Assembly (NCBI GenBank): GCA_030522415.1
Contig: CM060124.1
Location: 25,789,454 to 25,853,453 of the forward strand
Direction: 5' to 3'
Source of the DNA: Channallabes apus
Lineage: Eukaryota > Chordata > Actinopteri > Siluriformes > Clariidae
Length of the DNA: 64,000 bases
Below the pieces are notes generated by a model, which worked only from the letters and a program-made list of their open reading frames with translations, was not told where the DNA came from and ran no database searches. Below, piece after piece: positions 10,169-21,189 of the stretch (its first letter is position 1; every line of letters begins with the position of its first letter). The position numbers were made by a program, and so were the translations under genes.

Positions 10169-10519
10169 TTTGGCATTTCTTTGAAACACTGGATTATGAT
10201 ATTACAAAACCCATATTGGTAATGCCACTCAATGTTTTTGTCATAATCTTGGGGTGTTTTTTTTTTTTCTTAGCTGAAGTAATCTGAGTGTCTGAGTGTT
10301 AGTACTGTGCATCATGAATCACTCAAGAATCATTCAACATTCATGACTATGCCCAGTTTTTGTGCTATGACTTTGATCATGTTGTCTTTCTTTTCTTTGC
10401 TTGAAATTGGGTTCCTTTATTCCGATAGACAGCTCTCTGTTCAACAAATTGATTTAACCTTTTTAACAATTAAATGCATTTTCGAATTAAAAGTTTTCAG
10501 GGCACAGTGGGTATTTAAA
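10169..10519. other. No gene recognised
   Basis: AT-rich DNA, including a T run at 10256-10269. A short frame through here has no recognisable domain. Confidence 0.5.
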
Positions 10520-10815
10520 CACTCACTCATCATCTATACTTTATCATGTGCAGTGTATTGGGTTGCACAGGGGGGGGGGGCTTGGCCCTGGGGTATACCC
10601 TGGGCAAGGTGCAGGGCACACACATACACAGACACAGACACACATACATGCTTATTCACACACAGCAGGCAGTTTGTGAATGCCAATTAGCCTAATCTAT
10701 ATTTCTTTGGACCTTGTGAGGAAATCAGAGGTCTCAGAGGAAACCAACCAGGGAGAACACAGCGAATTAGACCCGGACCCTGAAGGTGCAAGGCGACTAA
10801 CAACTAAGCCATTGT
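10520..10815 (-). repeat. Old SINE A copy, reverse orientation
   Basis: Reading on the minus strand, this shows the SINE A order: 'cgccttgcacc', a diverged 'ggtttcctc' block, 'taggctaattggc', a CA-rich stretch and 'ctgtccagg'-like remains. It is highly diverged and has lost its ends. Confidence 0.75.
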
Positions 10816-12740
10816 TGCAAATTCTGAAATTATAATCCAAGTCTTTCTAATCTAAAAACTGGAATGTCTTTAGTGCAGAGCAAAGACAAAATCATTGGCC
10901 ATTCTGTTCCAATACTTTTGCAACAAACTATCTCTACCTCACTGTACATGACTCTCCTGATTTCTTTCCTTGTCACACTCTCTGTATTTTTTGGCCTGTT
11001 AACTTGTGTTCTTTTATCCTTTTTAAATTATTCGAAATGCTTTAGCCATGGTCGACTTGCACAAGTTTCATTCACCTTCCATGTTAGCATTGTCGATCAG
11101 CTATGAATGAATGACTTGGAATTAAACCCGCCATGCAATTTCTCTTTCTTCTCCCTTCCTCTTTCATCTGTAAGCTATAGAGTGATGCCAGGTATTCAAA
11201 AACTCACAGCAATATAAATGTGTTACACAATTATAATAATATATAATGCCGCATTTAGCTTAGGTTATTTTATCCCTCCTGAGTACCTGCTTGAAAAGTA
11301 CACACGTCAATGGACAAAAATCGAGTCATCAGAGTCAAGCAGCCTTTCCACTGCAAGTTTCAACAATTGCCTTCAATGGACTTCCTGTAATATTGCTTAA
11401 CCCATCAATCAGGCTAGTGGTTAGAGCATTTTCATTAAGAGGAAGGTGAAGACACACTTGTTCGACAGTCCTGAGGGAAATCAAGAAAACCATTACGCAT
11501 CTAAAATAATAACACACTGCAGTGGTATCAGATGCAGAAATAATATGCCACAATTTAATAAAGCTGCTGTTGCAGATGCATTTAAGTGCTAGGGCCTGAA
11601 TAAAGGTCACTCTTTTGTTTTCTAATAACACGATCATATGAAGCATGTTTACTTTTACTGTTAATTAGGAAAGAAGTTTAAGGAGCATAAGGCAAACAGG
11701 TACTTTATATAATGAAAGTACTGTAGGTTGTAACAGTGCTATACGTGCTGTGGTTGTAACAGGTTCGAAGTTTAGCCCTAGATGAGCATTTTCTCAAATT
11801 GTACATCTTTCAGTCACATCAAAATGATACGAAATGAATGAGACATGGGGTGAATTGTGAAGTTTATGTACGACTATTTTCTTAAATTTTTTTCCTCCCA
11901 TACACTTTCTTGGTTTGATTCATTGGTTCTACGTCTCTGGACCTCTCAACTTGAGAGGATTTTAAATCCAGGACATGGCATGTTCAGAACTAACAGCAAC
12001 ACAAAAACTATAGAAATATACCAATTGTACAATGTACAGGATCTTTGTTTAAAAACAAACAACTACATTAAAAAAAACAACAACAATCCAATGTACATGT
12101 GCTGCTGTGAGTTTTCCTGTAACAATAATCCATACTTAGTGGTGTGCATGTAGGTATACAGTATGTAGGTGTGCAAGTGGTAGCATATTTGGACAGATAT
12201 GTCATTTGTCAGCTTGGGCATGTCTAATGCAATGCTGTTCTTGTCGGACATTTATTTATCATCTAATTTGGTGAGAAGTGAATGATGGTCAGCTGATATA
12301 TTTTAGATTTTGTATCATTACCATTATGCAGTTTTCAGCTGATTGAAAAAATCACGATGCTCAGCTTTTGAAGTAACAGCAAACCTTAGATTGTGCAATA
12401 TTAAAAGCGACCTATTATGCAATATTTATTTAGTCATATATTTTGACATTTTTTAATATTCCATATCAAATCTATATGTTCCAAAAAAAAAAAAAAGAGA
12501 GAGAGAGAGAGACCCTGCTTTTTTCCTTTTCCTCATCAGTTTTGTATTGGTCAGAATGTAAAAAAAAAAGGCAATTACATGTTGTGACCTCATATTAAGA
12601 AGGATTAATAGACACACTTTTACAGAGCTCTGAGACATGTTCACAAAATAGTCAAAATATTCCTGTAGACATAACTAACTCAGCATGACATTTCTGAAAA
12701 CAAAAAGCAGATTATGTGAGTGTGACTCAAAAATTATCCA
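10816..12740. other. No gene recognised
   Basis: AT-rich DNA with a GA microsatellite (12495-12512). A minus-strand frame at 11335-11646 shows no family I recognise. Nothing else supportable. Confidence 0.5.
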
Positions 12741-12759
12741 CAGTCTGGCTGTAGAATTT

Positions 12760-13775
12760 ATTTTAATTAACTTATACATATTTATTTTGTTTTTTACCTA
12801 ACCTCCTTTTCAGTACTCGTTGTCCATCTGTCAACAAGCTTTCGTACTTCCTCATTAAAAATGTTTACAGCTGAGGCAAGCCACAAATGCACTGATATCT
12901 TCACTTTTTCATCAGAAGTGAATCGTTGTTCTCAAGGGGCTGCTTTTGGGGACCAAACAAATGATGGAGAGAGATCAGGACTACATATAAGGAGGACGCT
13001 TTAACACCTCAAAGCCAAGTTTATTCAGTGTGTCGTCAGTGTGGGCGAAAGTGTGCAGACGTGCATCATCATGCGAGCATATCAGTCCTCTGTGTTTAAT
13101 CTGAAGTTTAGGCTTCAGCTCCTCAATAAGCATTTTACAGTAATGAGCACAGTTGATTGTTGAACCATTTCCTGATAATGTTCCAATACTGACCCAGAAA
13201 ACTGTAAGCAAATTTTCCAGCTGATGGTTGACTTTTGGATTGGATGGTTTTGGATGGTCGACGATTGAGTATGTCCCTGTTCCATACTCTGCTGTTTACT
13301 CTCAGGCTCATAGTGACGAATGTCTCGTCACCAGTAATGATTCTCTTTAAGAAACTTTTTACCTTCCTTAAATTATTGGGGGCAGCGCGGTGGTGTAGTG
13401 GTTAGCACTGTCGCCTTGCACCTCCAGGATCCAGGGTTCGATTCCCCGGCCAGGCTCGATTCTCGTCTCTGTGTGCATGGAGTTTGCATGTTCTCCCCGT
13501 GCTTGGTGGGTATATGCACGGTTTATCCAAAGATATGCAGGTTAGGCTAATTGGCGTTCCTAAATTGCCCGTAGTGTGTGATTGAGTGTGTGAGTGTTTG
13601 TATGTGTGTGTGCCCTGCGATGGATTGGCACCCTGTCCAGGGTCTCCTCTGCGACCCTGAACACAGGATTAAGTGGTATAGAAAATGAATGAATGAATGA
13701 TAAATTATCGGGCCAAATTTTGTTTGTAGATATCCAAACGCTTCTGTTGATGCTCTTCAATGCAAAAAATTATTT
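12760..13775 (-). pseudogene. Mariner-like transposase remnant, split by a SINE
   Basis: Mariner transposases cut and paste their own element with a D,D34D catalytic triad. On the minus strand, several frames encode mariner-like blocks in the right order: EHQQ-like and KQNLA-like residues (about 13775-13700), the ITGDET block with the first catalytic Asp (near 13350), and a block like HDDARLHT with the second Asp (near 13070). The region where the third Asp should lie (about 12960-12990) no longer shows it by hand translation. Multiple frameshifts and stops. A SINE A interrupts it at 13381-13700. Confidence 0.75.
13381..13700 (+). repeat. SINE A inside the mariner remnant
   Basis: tRNA-like head with A box (TGGTGTAGTGGTTAGCA) and B box (GGGTTCGATTCC), SINE A body with an internal deletion relative to other copies (the 'ctccgggtactcc' section is missing), and an ATGA tail. 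It is flanked by a 12-bp target duplication with one mismatch (13369-13380 and 13701-13712). Confidence 0.9.
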
Positions 13776-14472
13776 TAAAAATCACTGCATGCATATGTTC
13801 TGTAGTTTCTTCTGAATTTGTGTATAAAAGCCACTAGTATGCACAGAGAAATTGGCATTTACCGCACGTATTTACAGTACGCAGTTGTATACAATGGATA
13901 GTGGTAAATCCCTATACAATCTAAATTGCTGTGCTTGTGCAAGCTGCATTTATTTACATAAAGAAATTGCCACAAATTGCCATATGTGTATGGTAAATAA
14001 TGTCCTTTTTACTATCCCAGTATCCTGCTTATGAAAGATTATCTCTGCTTATTGCAGAGATACTGTTGAATGAAGCAGAACAAAACAAAAACGGCATTAA
14101 CCTACATTATGCACGACAATATGCCTGTATATAAACTATGAACTTTTTTTTTGTTTTAATCCTGGGTGATTTTATGGATACATGTCCATAATCTAGTCTC
14201 CAAATTACATTAGAAGACCTTCGATGCATATTTGTTAGCCTCTCCAAAGTCAGGGCGACTTACTAGCAGAAATACACTGAAATAGCATGGGGCAAATGAA
14301 ATCAACTGAGCAGCCACTCATCACTCTGAGGAAAGAGGTTCTTGAGCATCCTCGTCCTTTAAACCCTAGCCCTCTTCTCCACTCTCCTGTTTCCTTATCA
14401 GATTTTAGTATCATAGTCTATCAGCATATCAATATATCATTACAAACCTGCTTCCTTTCCTCTGATCCTCCA
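13776..14472. other. No gene recognised
   Basis: AT-rich DNA with no coding or repeat signal that I can support. Confidence 0.45.
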
Positions 14473-14592
14473 GCGTGTGACTCAGCATGCAACCTGGCGA
14501 CCATGTTTTAATGATCCGAGATCAGCTCATCAAGCACCTGCTCTTCCACTGATGCTTCATTTACTGATGACGAACATGCTGTGCAGCAGTCG
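14473..14592. repeat. Diverged duplicated block, copy 1
   Basis: Shares ordered blocks with 16625-16805: 'cagcgtgtg.ctcagc', 'gagatcagctcatc', 'gcacctg', and 'tgacga.naacatgctgtg'-like sequence. Spacing differs between the copies. It could be an old local duplication of a non-coding element or a dispersed repeat. Confidence 0.55.
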
Positions 14593-15295
14593 CACATTTA
14601 TTATCATCATCATCAATATCATCATCCTGTACATTGCATCTTTCCAAATCCCAAGGACACTTTGTAGGAGTGTCCCACCACAGAAACTCAAGTCTAGTTT
14701 GATGTGAGACACTAAAATAAAATGTTTCAGGCGGGACGTTTTTTGTTTTTGTTCTTACTCACTCACACAATCGATGAGAAAATAAATGAGAGTTGGAAAT
14801 GGGACAAAGTGTTCAGAAAAGATAGAGACTTTTGCTGCTCCTGATTGTTAAATATTTGGACGAAAATAAATGTGGCAGAAGGAAATCATGTGGTTTATGG
14901 AATGGTTATGGGGCGGACGAAGAAAGTTCCATCTGCTCGAATTTAGCTCGTTAGACGCTCTAATAAACTGCTGGAAACCATGTGATACAAAAGGCACTTC
15001 AGAATTGTGGAAAATTAAGGAGTCTGTTTGTAGCGAGAGGAAGTGAAAGGAAGACAAAGAGAAATGCATTTAAGATATTTAGGAAGCACAAAATGGGTTG
15101 TGAGGAAAGAAAATAAAAGTTATTGTCTTGGTGAATTTGCTTGGTTTATGTGAAGACATTTATTATTAGTTTATTTGTCTATATATATCAAGTCAAATTG
15201 GGATTTTAGATGCAGAATAACAGAACGCAGAAAAAGAACTCCCTTCACTTCTGTATATAATCCCCTGCTACACTAATGCACTTATCCGTGCATTT
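14593..15295. other. No gene recognised
   Basis: AT-rich DNA with a short ATC-rich stretch at about 14600-14630. No domain-like peptide. Confidence 0.45.
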
Positions 15296-15299
15296 CACT

Positions 15300-15716
15300 T
15301 GTGCTTGGATACCATCTAAGCAGAAAGTCCTTGCGGTACCCCAGAGTCATGATCAGACTGCCTGTCCTTCTGCATCAAATCATTCCTTTAACTCTCTGTA
15401 GATTAGCAATCTTTTATGGCAGTCGAAGGCAGAGAGCTCTCTCGGCACCCAAAGTGCACTCACCTTCTAGAAATGCAGGTGTTGCAAGAATGATTGTGTG
15501 TACTGTTCCTAAGGACAGATGTGTCTACTCCACATGTAGGTGACAAGTTATCTGTCAATTTTCAAGGATCCGGCGTTCCACTGGCTGAATGTTCAGGGGA
15601 AGAACTGCAGTGGGCACCAGGATCTTCATTCAAAGATGTACTTCTTTCTTTAAAGCGTTGGCACCATTCAAATGCTTTACGGCAGCTAAGCTTCTCATCA
15701 CAATACTGTGCTTGAA
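15300..15716 (-). pseudogene. Mariner-like transposase N-terminal remnant, copy a
   Basis: Reading the minus strand from 15716 gives a peptide like the N-terminal helix-turn-helix of mariner transposases (EKLSC...FEWCQRFKE..TSLNEDPGAH), then diverged sequence with stops. The same DNA family recurs at 31880-32130 and 47050-47312, so this is a dispersed old mariner-like element. There is no catalytic core in this copy. Confidence 0.6.
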
Positions 15717-15721
15717 GCCTT

Positions 15722-15970
15722 AGGGCCGGTGGTGACTCAGATCTGAGTTACTGATCAGAAGGTCGGAGGTTCGGACCCCAGCTCTACTAGGGTGGCCACA
15801 TTTGGGCCCTTGAGCAAGGCCCTTAACCCTGTCTGCTCCAGGGGTGGCATAAAAATGGCTGACCCTGCTCTCTGACCCTTGTCCACTGAAAAAGATGGGA
15901 TATGTGAAGAATAAGGACTTTACTGTGCAGTCATGTATATGTGACAAATAAAGGCTGAACTTACTTACTA
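15722..15970 (+). repeat. SINE B copy 1, diverged
   Basis: tRNA-like head (GTGGTGACTCAG...AGGTCGGAGGTTCGGACCCC) followed by the SINE B body, with 'cccttgagcaaggccctta' and 'ctgctccaggggtgg'. Ends near 'gtgacaaataaaggctg'. It is more diverged than the copies at 18891 and 26010. Confidence 0.85.
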
Positions 15971-16540
15971 ACAGCACAGAATGGACTGCATCATGACAGG
16001 TTTATGTGCTTTATTTATTTATTCTTTATTATAACATTACTGTATATTCATGTAGGGATTCTTGGGTGTCTGCACTTTATATACTAAGTAATAAGAAAAA
16101 TGACATTGTCTTGCACATTATTCCGCAGTTAAAAGTCAAGCTGCTCAAACATTGTTAGTTTCGGTAAATTGGCTCGTATCTTGCTGTAACTTACAGACTG
16201 TATAATTCCTTATGTAACAACTACTCAGTCTTGCGCTTAATGCTAAATTAACATTCTTTAATTTTATTTCATTTGCTGATTTATAAGTCCACTCACCTGA
16301 CTTTACTTAATGACCTTTTATTTATTTATTTATTTATTCATGTATTGACTTATTTACAGAAGCTAGTCAGAAATAAGGATGAGTTAATGAGATTTAGTGA
16401 GGTCTACTTTGGTTTGGTTGCATTTTTAAAAAGATAATTAAATCACTTGTCTCTTATGCTACTTAAAATAAATCATCCGATCCTGACTGATTTATTCTAA
16501 AATTAATTTAAAGGTGGCACATCATTCCTGTCCCCCCGCT
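15971..16540. other. No gene recognised
   Basis: AT-rich DNA with a TTTA-type microsatellite (16317-16338). Nothing else visible. Confidence 0.45.
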
Positions 16541-16559
16541 GTTTGAGCGGTCATGACGC

Positions 16560-16805
16560 CCCACACAGCTGTCTAATGTCTCCAGTAGCTTTCCATCTTA
16601 ACCCTGCTCTCCTCCGGAGCTGGATTGCGCCCAGCGTGTGGCTCAGCGGCTGTGTCTTTAACGATCTGCTAGGAAAAAAAAGTTGGACGATTTGCCAGCT
16701 GACACCCACGGTGGCACCGCTATGAGATCAGCTCATCCGGCACCTGGAGCATCACGGATCAAGTCGGCATGCTCCATTTAGTGACGATTAACACGCTGTG
16801 GTGGA
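16560..16805. repeat. Diverged duplicated block, copy 2
   Basis: The part at 16625-16805 resembles 14473-14592 (shared blocks listed there). This copy has higher GC than its surroundings, with several CG dinucleotides. A short frame crosses it, but I see no protein family. Candidate non-coding element, function unknown. Confidence 0.5.
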
Positions 16806-17711
16806 ATCGTATATATCTGCGTGTCGCTGCGGGTTGCACAAGTGCAATGTTCTTAATGTGATAATCAGGAAAAAGACTGAAGAAAAATGAGTGGAGGACA
16901 GACTTTGATTAATACACCTTAATGATGTAGGTTTCTAAAGCTCAGACCTAACAAACTGGAGTGTCAGAGGTTTGTAGGAACCTTCACGAATCTTGTGCAT
17001 GAACTAACATGGTGGAATCACTGCTACCGGTATCTGCGTTAGGTTTCTCAGAACTTTTATTTTTCTTTTTTTCCCCCACCATGCTGTCTTTGATTTTGAC
17101 ATACTGTACTGTGAAAGAAATAATTTTTCTAATGACTTGAAATCAGCAGTCTTCTCATGCATAACATGATGTTCTTTGCATTTATTTTGAGAGATGTTTA
17201 TTTCTAGATGGTTATCAGGCATTCAGTTAATATTTGTCTTCTGTCCTGTGGAATGCAAATTTTCAATATAAATTCAAAAGTTTGCCATTGATTTTTAGGG
17301 AATTGACATTGAGTATCGAAATAACACACACAAATATGTAACAAAAGACGCATATGAATACATTCATTTATTTGGGATTGGCATTGCTGTTCCAATGTGC
17401 ATGATCGAGCCTAAATTACAATAATGCACTCTTTTAATTTCAATTAATGTCCAGTAAAATGCCATTAAATTGTTCTTTTTAGTGCTCCCTGTTGAGAAAC
17501 ATATAGGAACAAACATGTAAACTAATTCTGAACATAATCAAGTCCTGACCCGTTCATGGAAAAATGATGGACTGAGATTAATTCCCCATACATAAGGTTA
17601 TATATGTGAATTTGAGGACACACCAGTTTACCACACTAGATATAACAAAAAAAACAGTATGTCAAAATCTGTTATACAATCCCCTCAAAATTTCTTTGAG
17701 ATCATCTTTAG
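16806..17711. other. No gene recognised
   Basis: AT-rich DNA without coding or repeat evidence. Confidence 0.45.
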
Positions 17712-17838
17712 TATATTCATTCATTCATTCATTCATTTTCTATACCGCTTAATCCTGTGTTCAGGGTCGCAGGGGACCTGGAGCCTATCCCAGGAGACTT
17801 CGGGCACTAGGCGGGGTACAACCTGGACAGGGTGCCAT
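17712..17838 (-). repeat. SINE A 3' fragment, reverse orientation
   Basis: ATTC-repeat tail followed, on the minus strand reading inward, by the SINE A 3' body (..GGTATAG.., 'ggtcccctgcgaccctgaac', 'gtctcctgggataggctcc', 'ctgtccaggttgtacc'). The 5' half and tRNA head are missing, as expected for 5' truncation. Confidence 0.9.
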
Positions 17839-18890
17839 AATGAAATATAATTTTATGTTTTTTTATTTTGTTTTTTTTACTATGCTATATAATCACAATG
17901 GAATCCATTATTCATATATAATGTGCCTCTGGACCCAGTATAGGATGGAAGTTCATCTGAGGCCACATTTAACTTTTAAACCCGTGGTCAAAGTGTTTAT
18001 GAAAACGTCTTCACTGTAATATACAGTAAGAAGAAACATATTCAGAGCCTTTTAACCCATTTTTCTTGCCTATTCACCTGAACACAATAATCTATATTGA
18101 CAAAGCAAATACATTTTAAAACTAAAAATGAAAATATTCAAATATTTTACCTTTGGCTAAGGCATTCTAAATGGACCTTAGGTCCTTATGTCCTTTTTGT
18201 TGTGAAATTGACTGCAGTCCACCGCTTTTTTTATAGGGCGCTACATGTTATTGTGCATTGTCAGTCAAAATAAAACACGAACACACACACACACACAAAA
18301 ATAATAATAATAAATAAATAAATAAAAATAAAAAAACTCCACAGAGGTTTGACCTCCACTATCAAACTGCATGAAGACATAGATTGGGGGCAAGGAACCA
18401 AAAAGCTCTGAATGAAATGGTGTGGAAACAACAAAGCACCAAGTGTACACTCTCAAATATCTTCGGATATTCTACACAGAAATGAGAGAACCTGCAAGAA
18501 GGACAACCAACTTGATCAAACACGCATTTGTTTTAAAGTGGCTAAAAGAAGCCACAGGCAAGTATGAAGCATATTAAAGATTTCCGAATATTAAAGGACC
18601 TTAGTACCATCAAAAATAGTGTCTGCTCTGTCCATTCTTGTAGCCTTTCCATTTTTGGAAAAGACTCGAGAGGAAATTGTAAAGATAGACTCAGATGAAG
18701 AATCTGCAACTCTCCTCCACCTCATTTACCAGAATAAAAATGGTGTTTGAGGTAGTCCTGGTATTCTTTGTCTGCTTTCACACTCGGCACAATGTATTCA
18801 AACCACTGCTTCCCCCTCCACATTCCCCGATAGCCCAGTATTCACATTATTATTATTGTTGTTATTATTATGTACACTTGCATCTTTACA
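17839..18890. other. No gene recognised
   Basis: AT-rich DNA with a CA run (18277-18297) and an AAT/AAAT microsatellite (18298-18335). No supported coding sequence. Confidence 0.5.
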
Positions 18891-19135
18891 GTGGCAATGG
18901 TGACTCAGTCGGTTAAGGCTGTGGGTTATTGGGTTACTGATTGGAAGGTCGGGGGTTCGAAACCCAGCATCGCCAAGTTGCCACTGTTGAGCCCTTGAGC
19001 AAGGCCCTTAACCCTATCTGCTCCAAGGGCGCTGTAAGCTGGCTGACCCTGCGCTCTGACCCCAGTTTCCTAATTGGGATATGTGAAGAAGACATTTCAT
19101 TGTGCTTTAAAGTACATGTGAAAAAATAATTGAAT
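18891..19135 (+). repeat. SINE B copy 2
   Basis: tRNA-like head with A-box region (TGGTGACTCAGTCGGTTAAGG) spread over 18899-18919 and B box GGGTTCGAAACC (18952-18963). The body contains 'gagcaaggcccttaaccc', 'gctgtaagctggctgaccc' and 'gggatatgtgaagaagacat'. Closely resembles 26010-26270. Confidence 0.9.
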
Positions 19136-19578
19136 AGTCTTCTTCTCTATTCTTTACATTCTATCAAGAGCAATGCTCTCACGTGCCAACCTACTTATAC
19201 TACTGGATAAGGCTTTCATATTTGAGTTGATCTTGATTTGTAGTATGAAACCACCCCTAAAGTCTACATTCAAGAGCAGGTGGTTGCTCCCAGACCACTC
19301 AACAAAGCTGTCCATCAGGCCTCTGTACTCTGCCTTCTGTCCACTGTTTACACTCCCATAACTACAGAGTCATCAGCAGATGACAGGACTTTTGTAGAGT
19401 TGTACTGACATCAAATAACATGATTCCCACAGTGCAAGCTGTTTCATCTGAATGAGAAAGAGCTTCAAATCAAAATCCAATCAAAAGTTTATGCATATTA
19501 CACCTTTTATAATAAGCCATTAAAAAAACTTTTTATTCTACAATAAAAAGTAGGAGTTTAAAAAACAATAATATAAAA
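19136..19578. other. No gene recognised
   Basis: Unique-looking DNA before the SINE A target site. A plus-strand frame at 19173-19361 has no family resemblance, although it does resemble decayed LINE sequence in composition. Confidence 0.4.
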
Positions 19579-19590
19579 CATAATAATACG

Positions 19591-19970
19591 GGGCGGCACG
19601 GTGGTGTAGTGGTTAGCACCGTCGCCTTGCACCTCCAGGGTCTGGGTTCGATTCCCCGGCCAGGCTCGATTCCCGTCTCTGTGTGCATGGAGTTTGCATG
19701 TTCTCCCCGTGCTTGGTGGGTTTCCTCCGGGTACTCCGGTTTCCTCCCACAGTCCAAAGATATGCAGGTTAGGCTAATTGGCGTTCCCAAATTGACCGTA
19801 GTGTGTGAATGAGTGTGTGAATGTGCGTATGTGTGTGTGCCCTGCGATGGATTGGCACCCTGTCCAGGGTGTACCCCGCCTAGTGCCCGAAGTCTCCTGG
19901 GATAGGCTCCAGGTCCCCCGCGACCCTGAATAGAGGATAAAGCGGTACAGAAGATGAATGAATGAATGAA
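19591..19970 (+). repeat. SINE A, full length
   Basis: Starts GGCGGCACGG, with A box TGGTGTAGTGGTTAGCA, B box GGGTTCGATTCC, the full body and an ATGA-repeat tail. It is flanked by a target duplication TAATAATACGG (19580-19590 and 19971-19981). Intact promoter boxes and a perfect target duplication point to recent insertion. Confidence 0.95.
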
Positions 19971-20149
19971 TAATAATACGGTAGAATTCACAAGCAAGTC
20001 TAGAAACACAAAATAAAAACAACTGATACTCAGCATCCCCTTGTAATTAAAAGCCAAAGAGAAAAATGAGTTTTAATAAGCCAAATTATTCCACAACTTG
20101 GGGCAACCAGAGCAAAGGCCTGATCAACTCAGTTCTTGTGCTTAGTCAT

Positions 20150-20860
20150 CGGTACATACAGTATAAAGGGAGCTGATAGGAGGCTCCAAGTGAGCAGGTT
20201 GAGAAATGGCGTTGTAATAAATCAACAAGGTATTTGGGAGACGAATCATTTATTGCTTTATAGACAAACTTTAAAATCAACTTTAACATGAACTGGAAGC
20301 AAGTGCAGCAATACCAAAAATGGGATAATATGTTCTGGCCTTTATAAGTAAGTGCCAAAGTATTAGTCAACGGATGAGCAGCAGCATTTTGAACCAACTG
20401 TAGCCTGTTCAGGAATGATTGTGGGAGACAAATATGCAAAGCATTATAATTATCTAACCTGCAGCTAAGAAATATGTGTATAGTCGTTTTGAAATCAAAA
20501 AAGGACAGACAAATCTTCACCTTGGAAAATAAAGAGTTGAAGAAAACTGTTTTTTTCCTTCTGTTTCTCAAAAGTAAGTTTGCTATTGAATAGAGAGAAA
20601 GATAGGTTTGTAGACCCTAGAGGAAGTAGATATAGAGAGAAAATAGTAAGGCCCAGTATGGGCCCCTGGGGCACACCACATGTAAGTGGAGCAGATGGAG
20701 GTGAGACCTTATTAATAATTATTGAGAAACTTGTATTCGCCAGATAAAATTCAAACAACCTAAGTGCAACCCCTTGGAAACCTACATAGTGTGTCCAACC
20801 AGTTAATGAAGATTTGATGGTCCATAGTATCAAAAGCTGAAATCAAAGTCAATTAAATTT
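20150..20860 (-). pseudogene. L2-like LINE reverse transcriptase fragment, reverse orientation
   Basis: On the minus strand the sequence reads through LINE reverse transcriptase blocks in several frames: AFDT.DHQI (near 20845), GVPQGPILG (near 20670-20650), FSLYLLPLG (about 20640-20615), and then the C-terminal NRLQLVQNAAA block (20400-20350). It has lost frame and parts of the enzyme, including the clear YADD motif. The family resembles CR1/L2-type fish LINEs. Confidence 0.8.
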
Positions 20861-21189
20861 CCTGCATCTACTGCCAATAAAATGTCACTAAACACATGCG
20901 GAATTCACTATAACATGTTCTGAAGACTGATTGAAAATAATCTAAAATACCATAGTCATCCCGATACGAATGTAGTTGAGAATGTATAACTTGTTGAAAA
21001 AAGGTAAATAATGGCATCCTTGGCCCTGACCTGAGGGCAGTAGGCAAACTGAAGTAAGTCTAAATGGTGCTAAGCAGTGTCTAACATGACTTCTCTGGAA
21101 TGGACTTTCTGACATGACCTTCAGATGTAGCTTTTTTTTTACCAGGCTTCTGGAAATAAAGACAGAGTCATGGGGGTTGAAGGAGCCTC

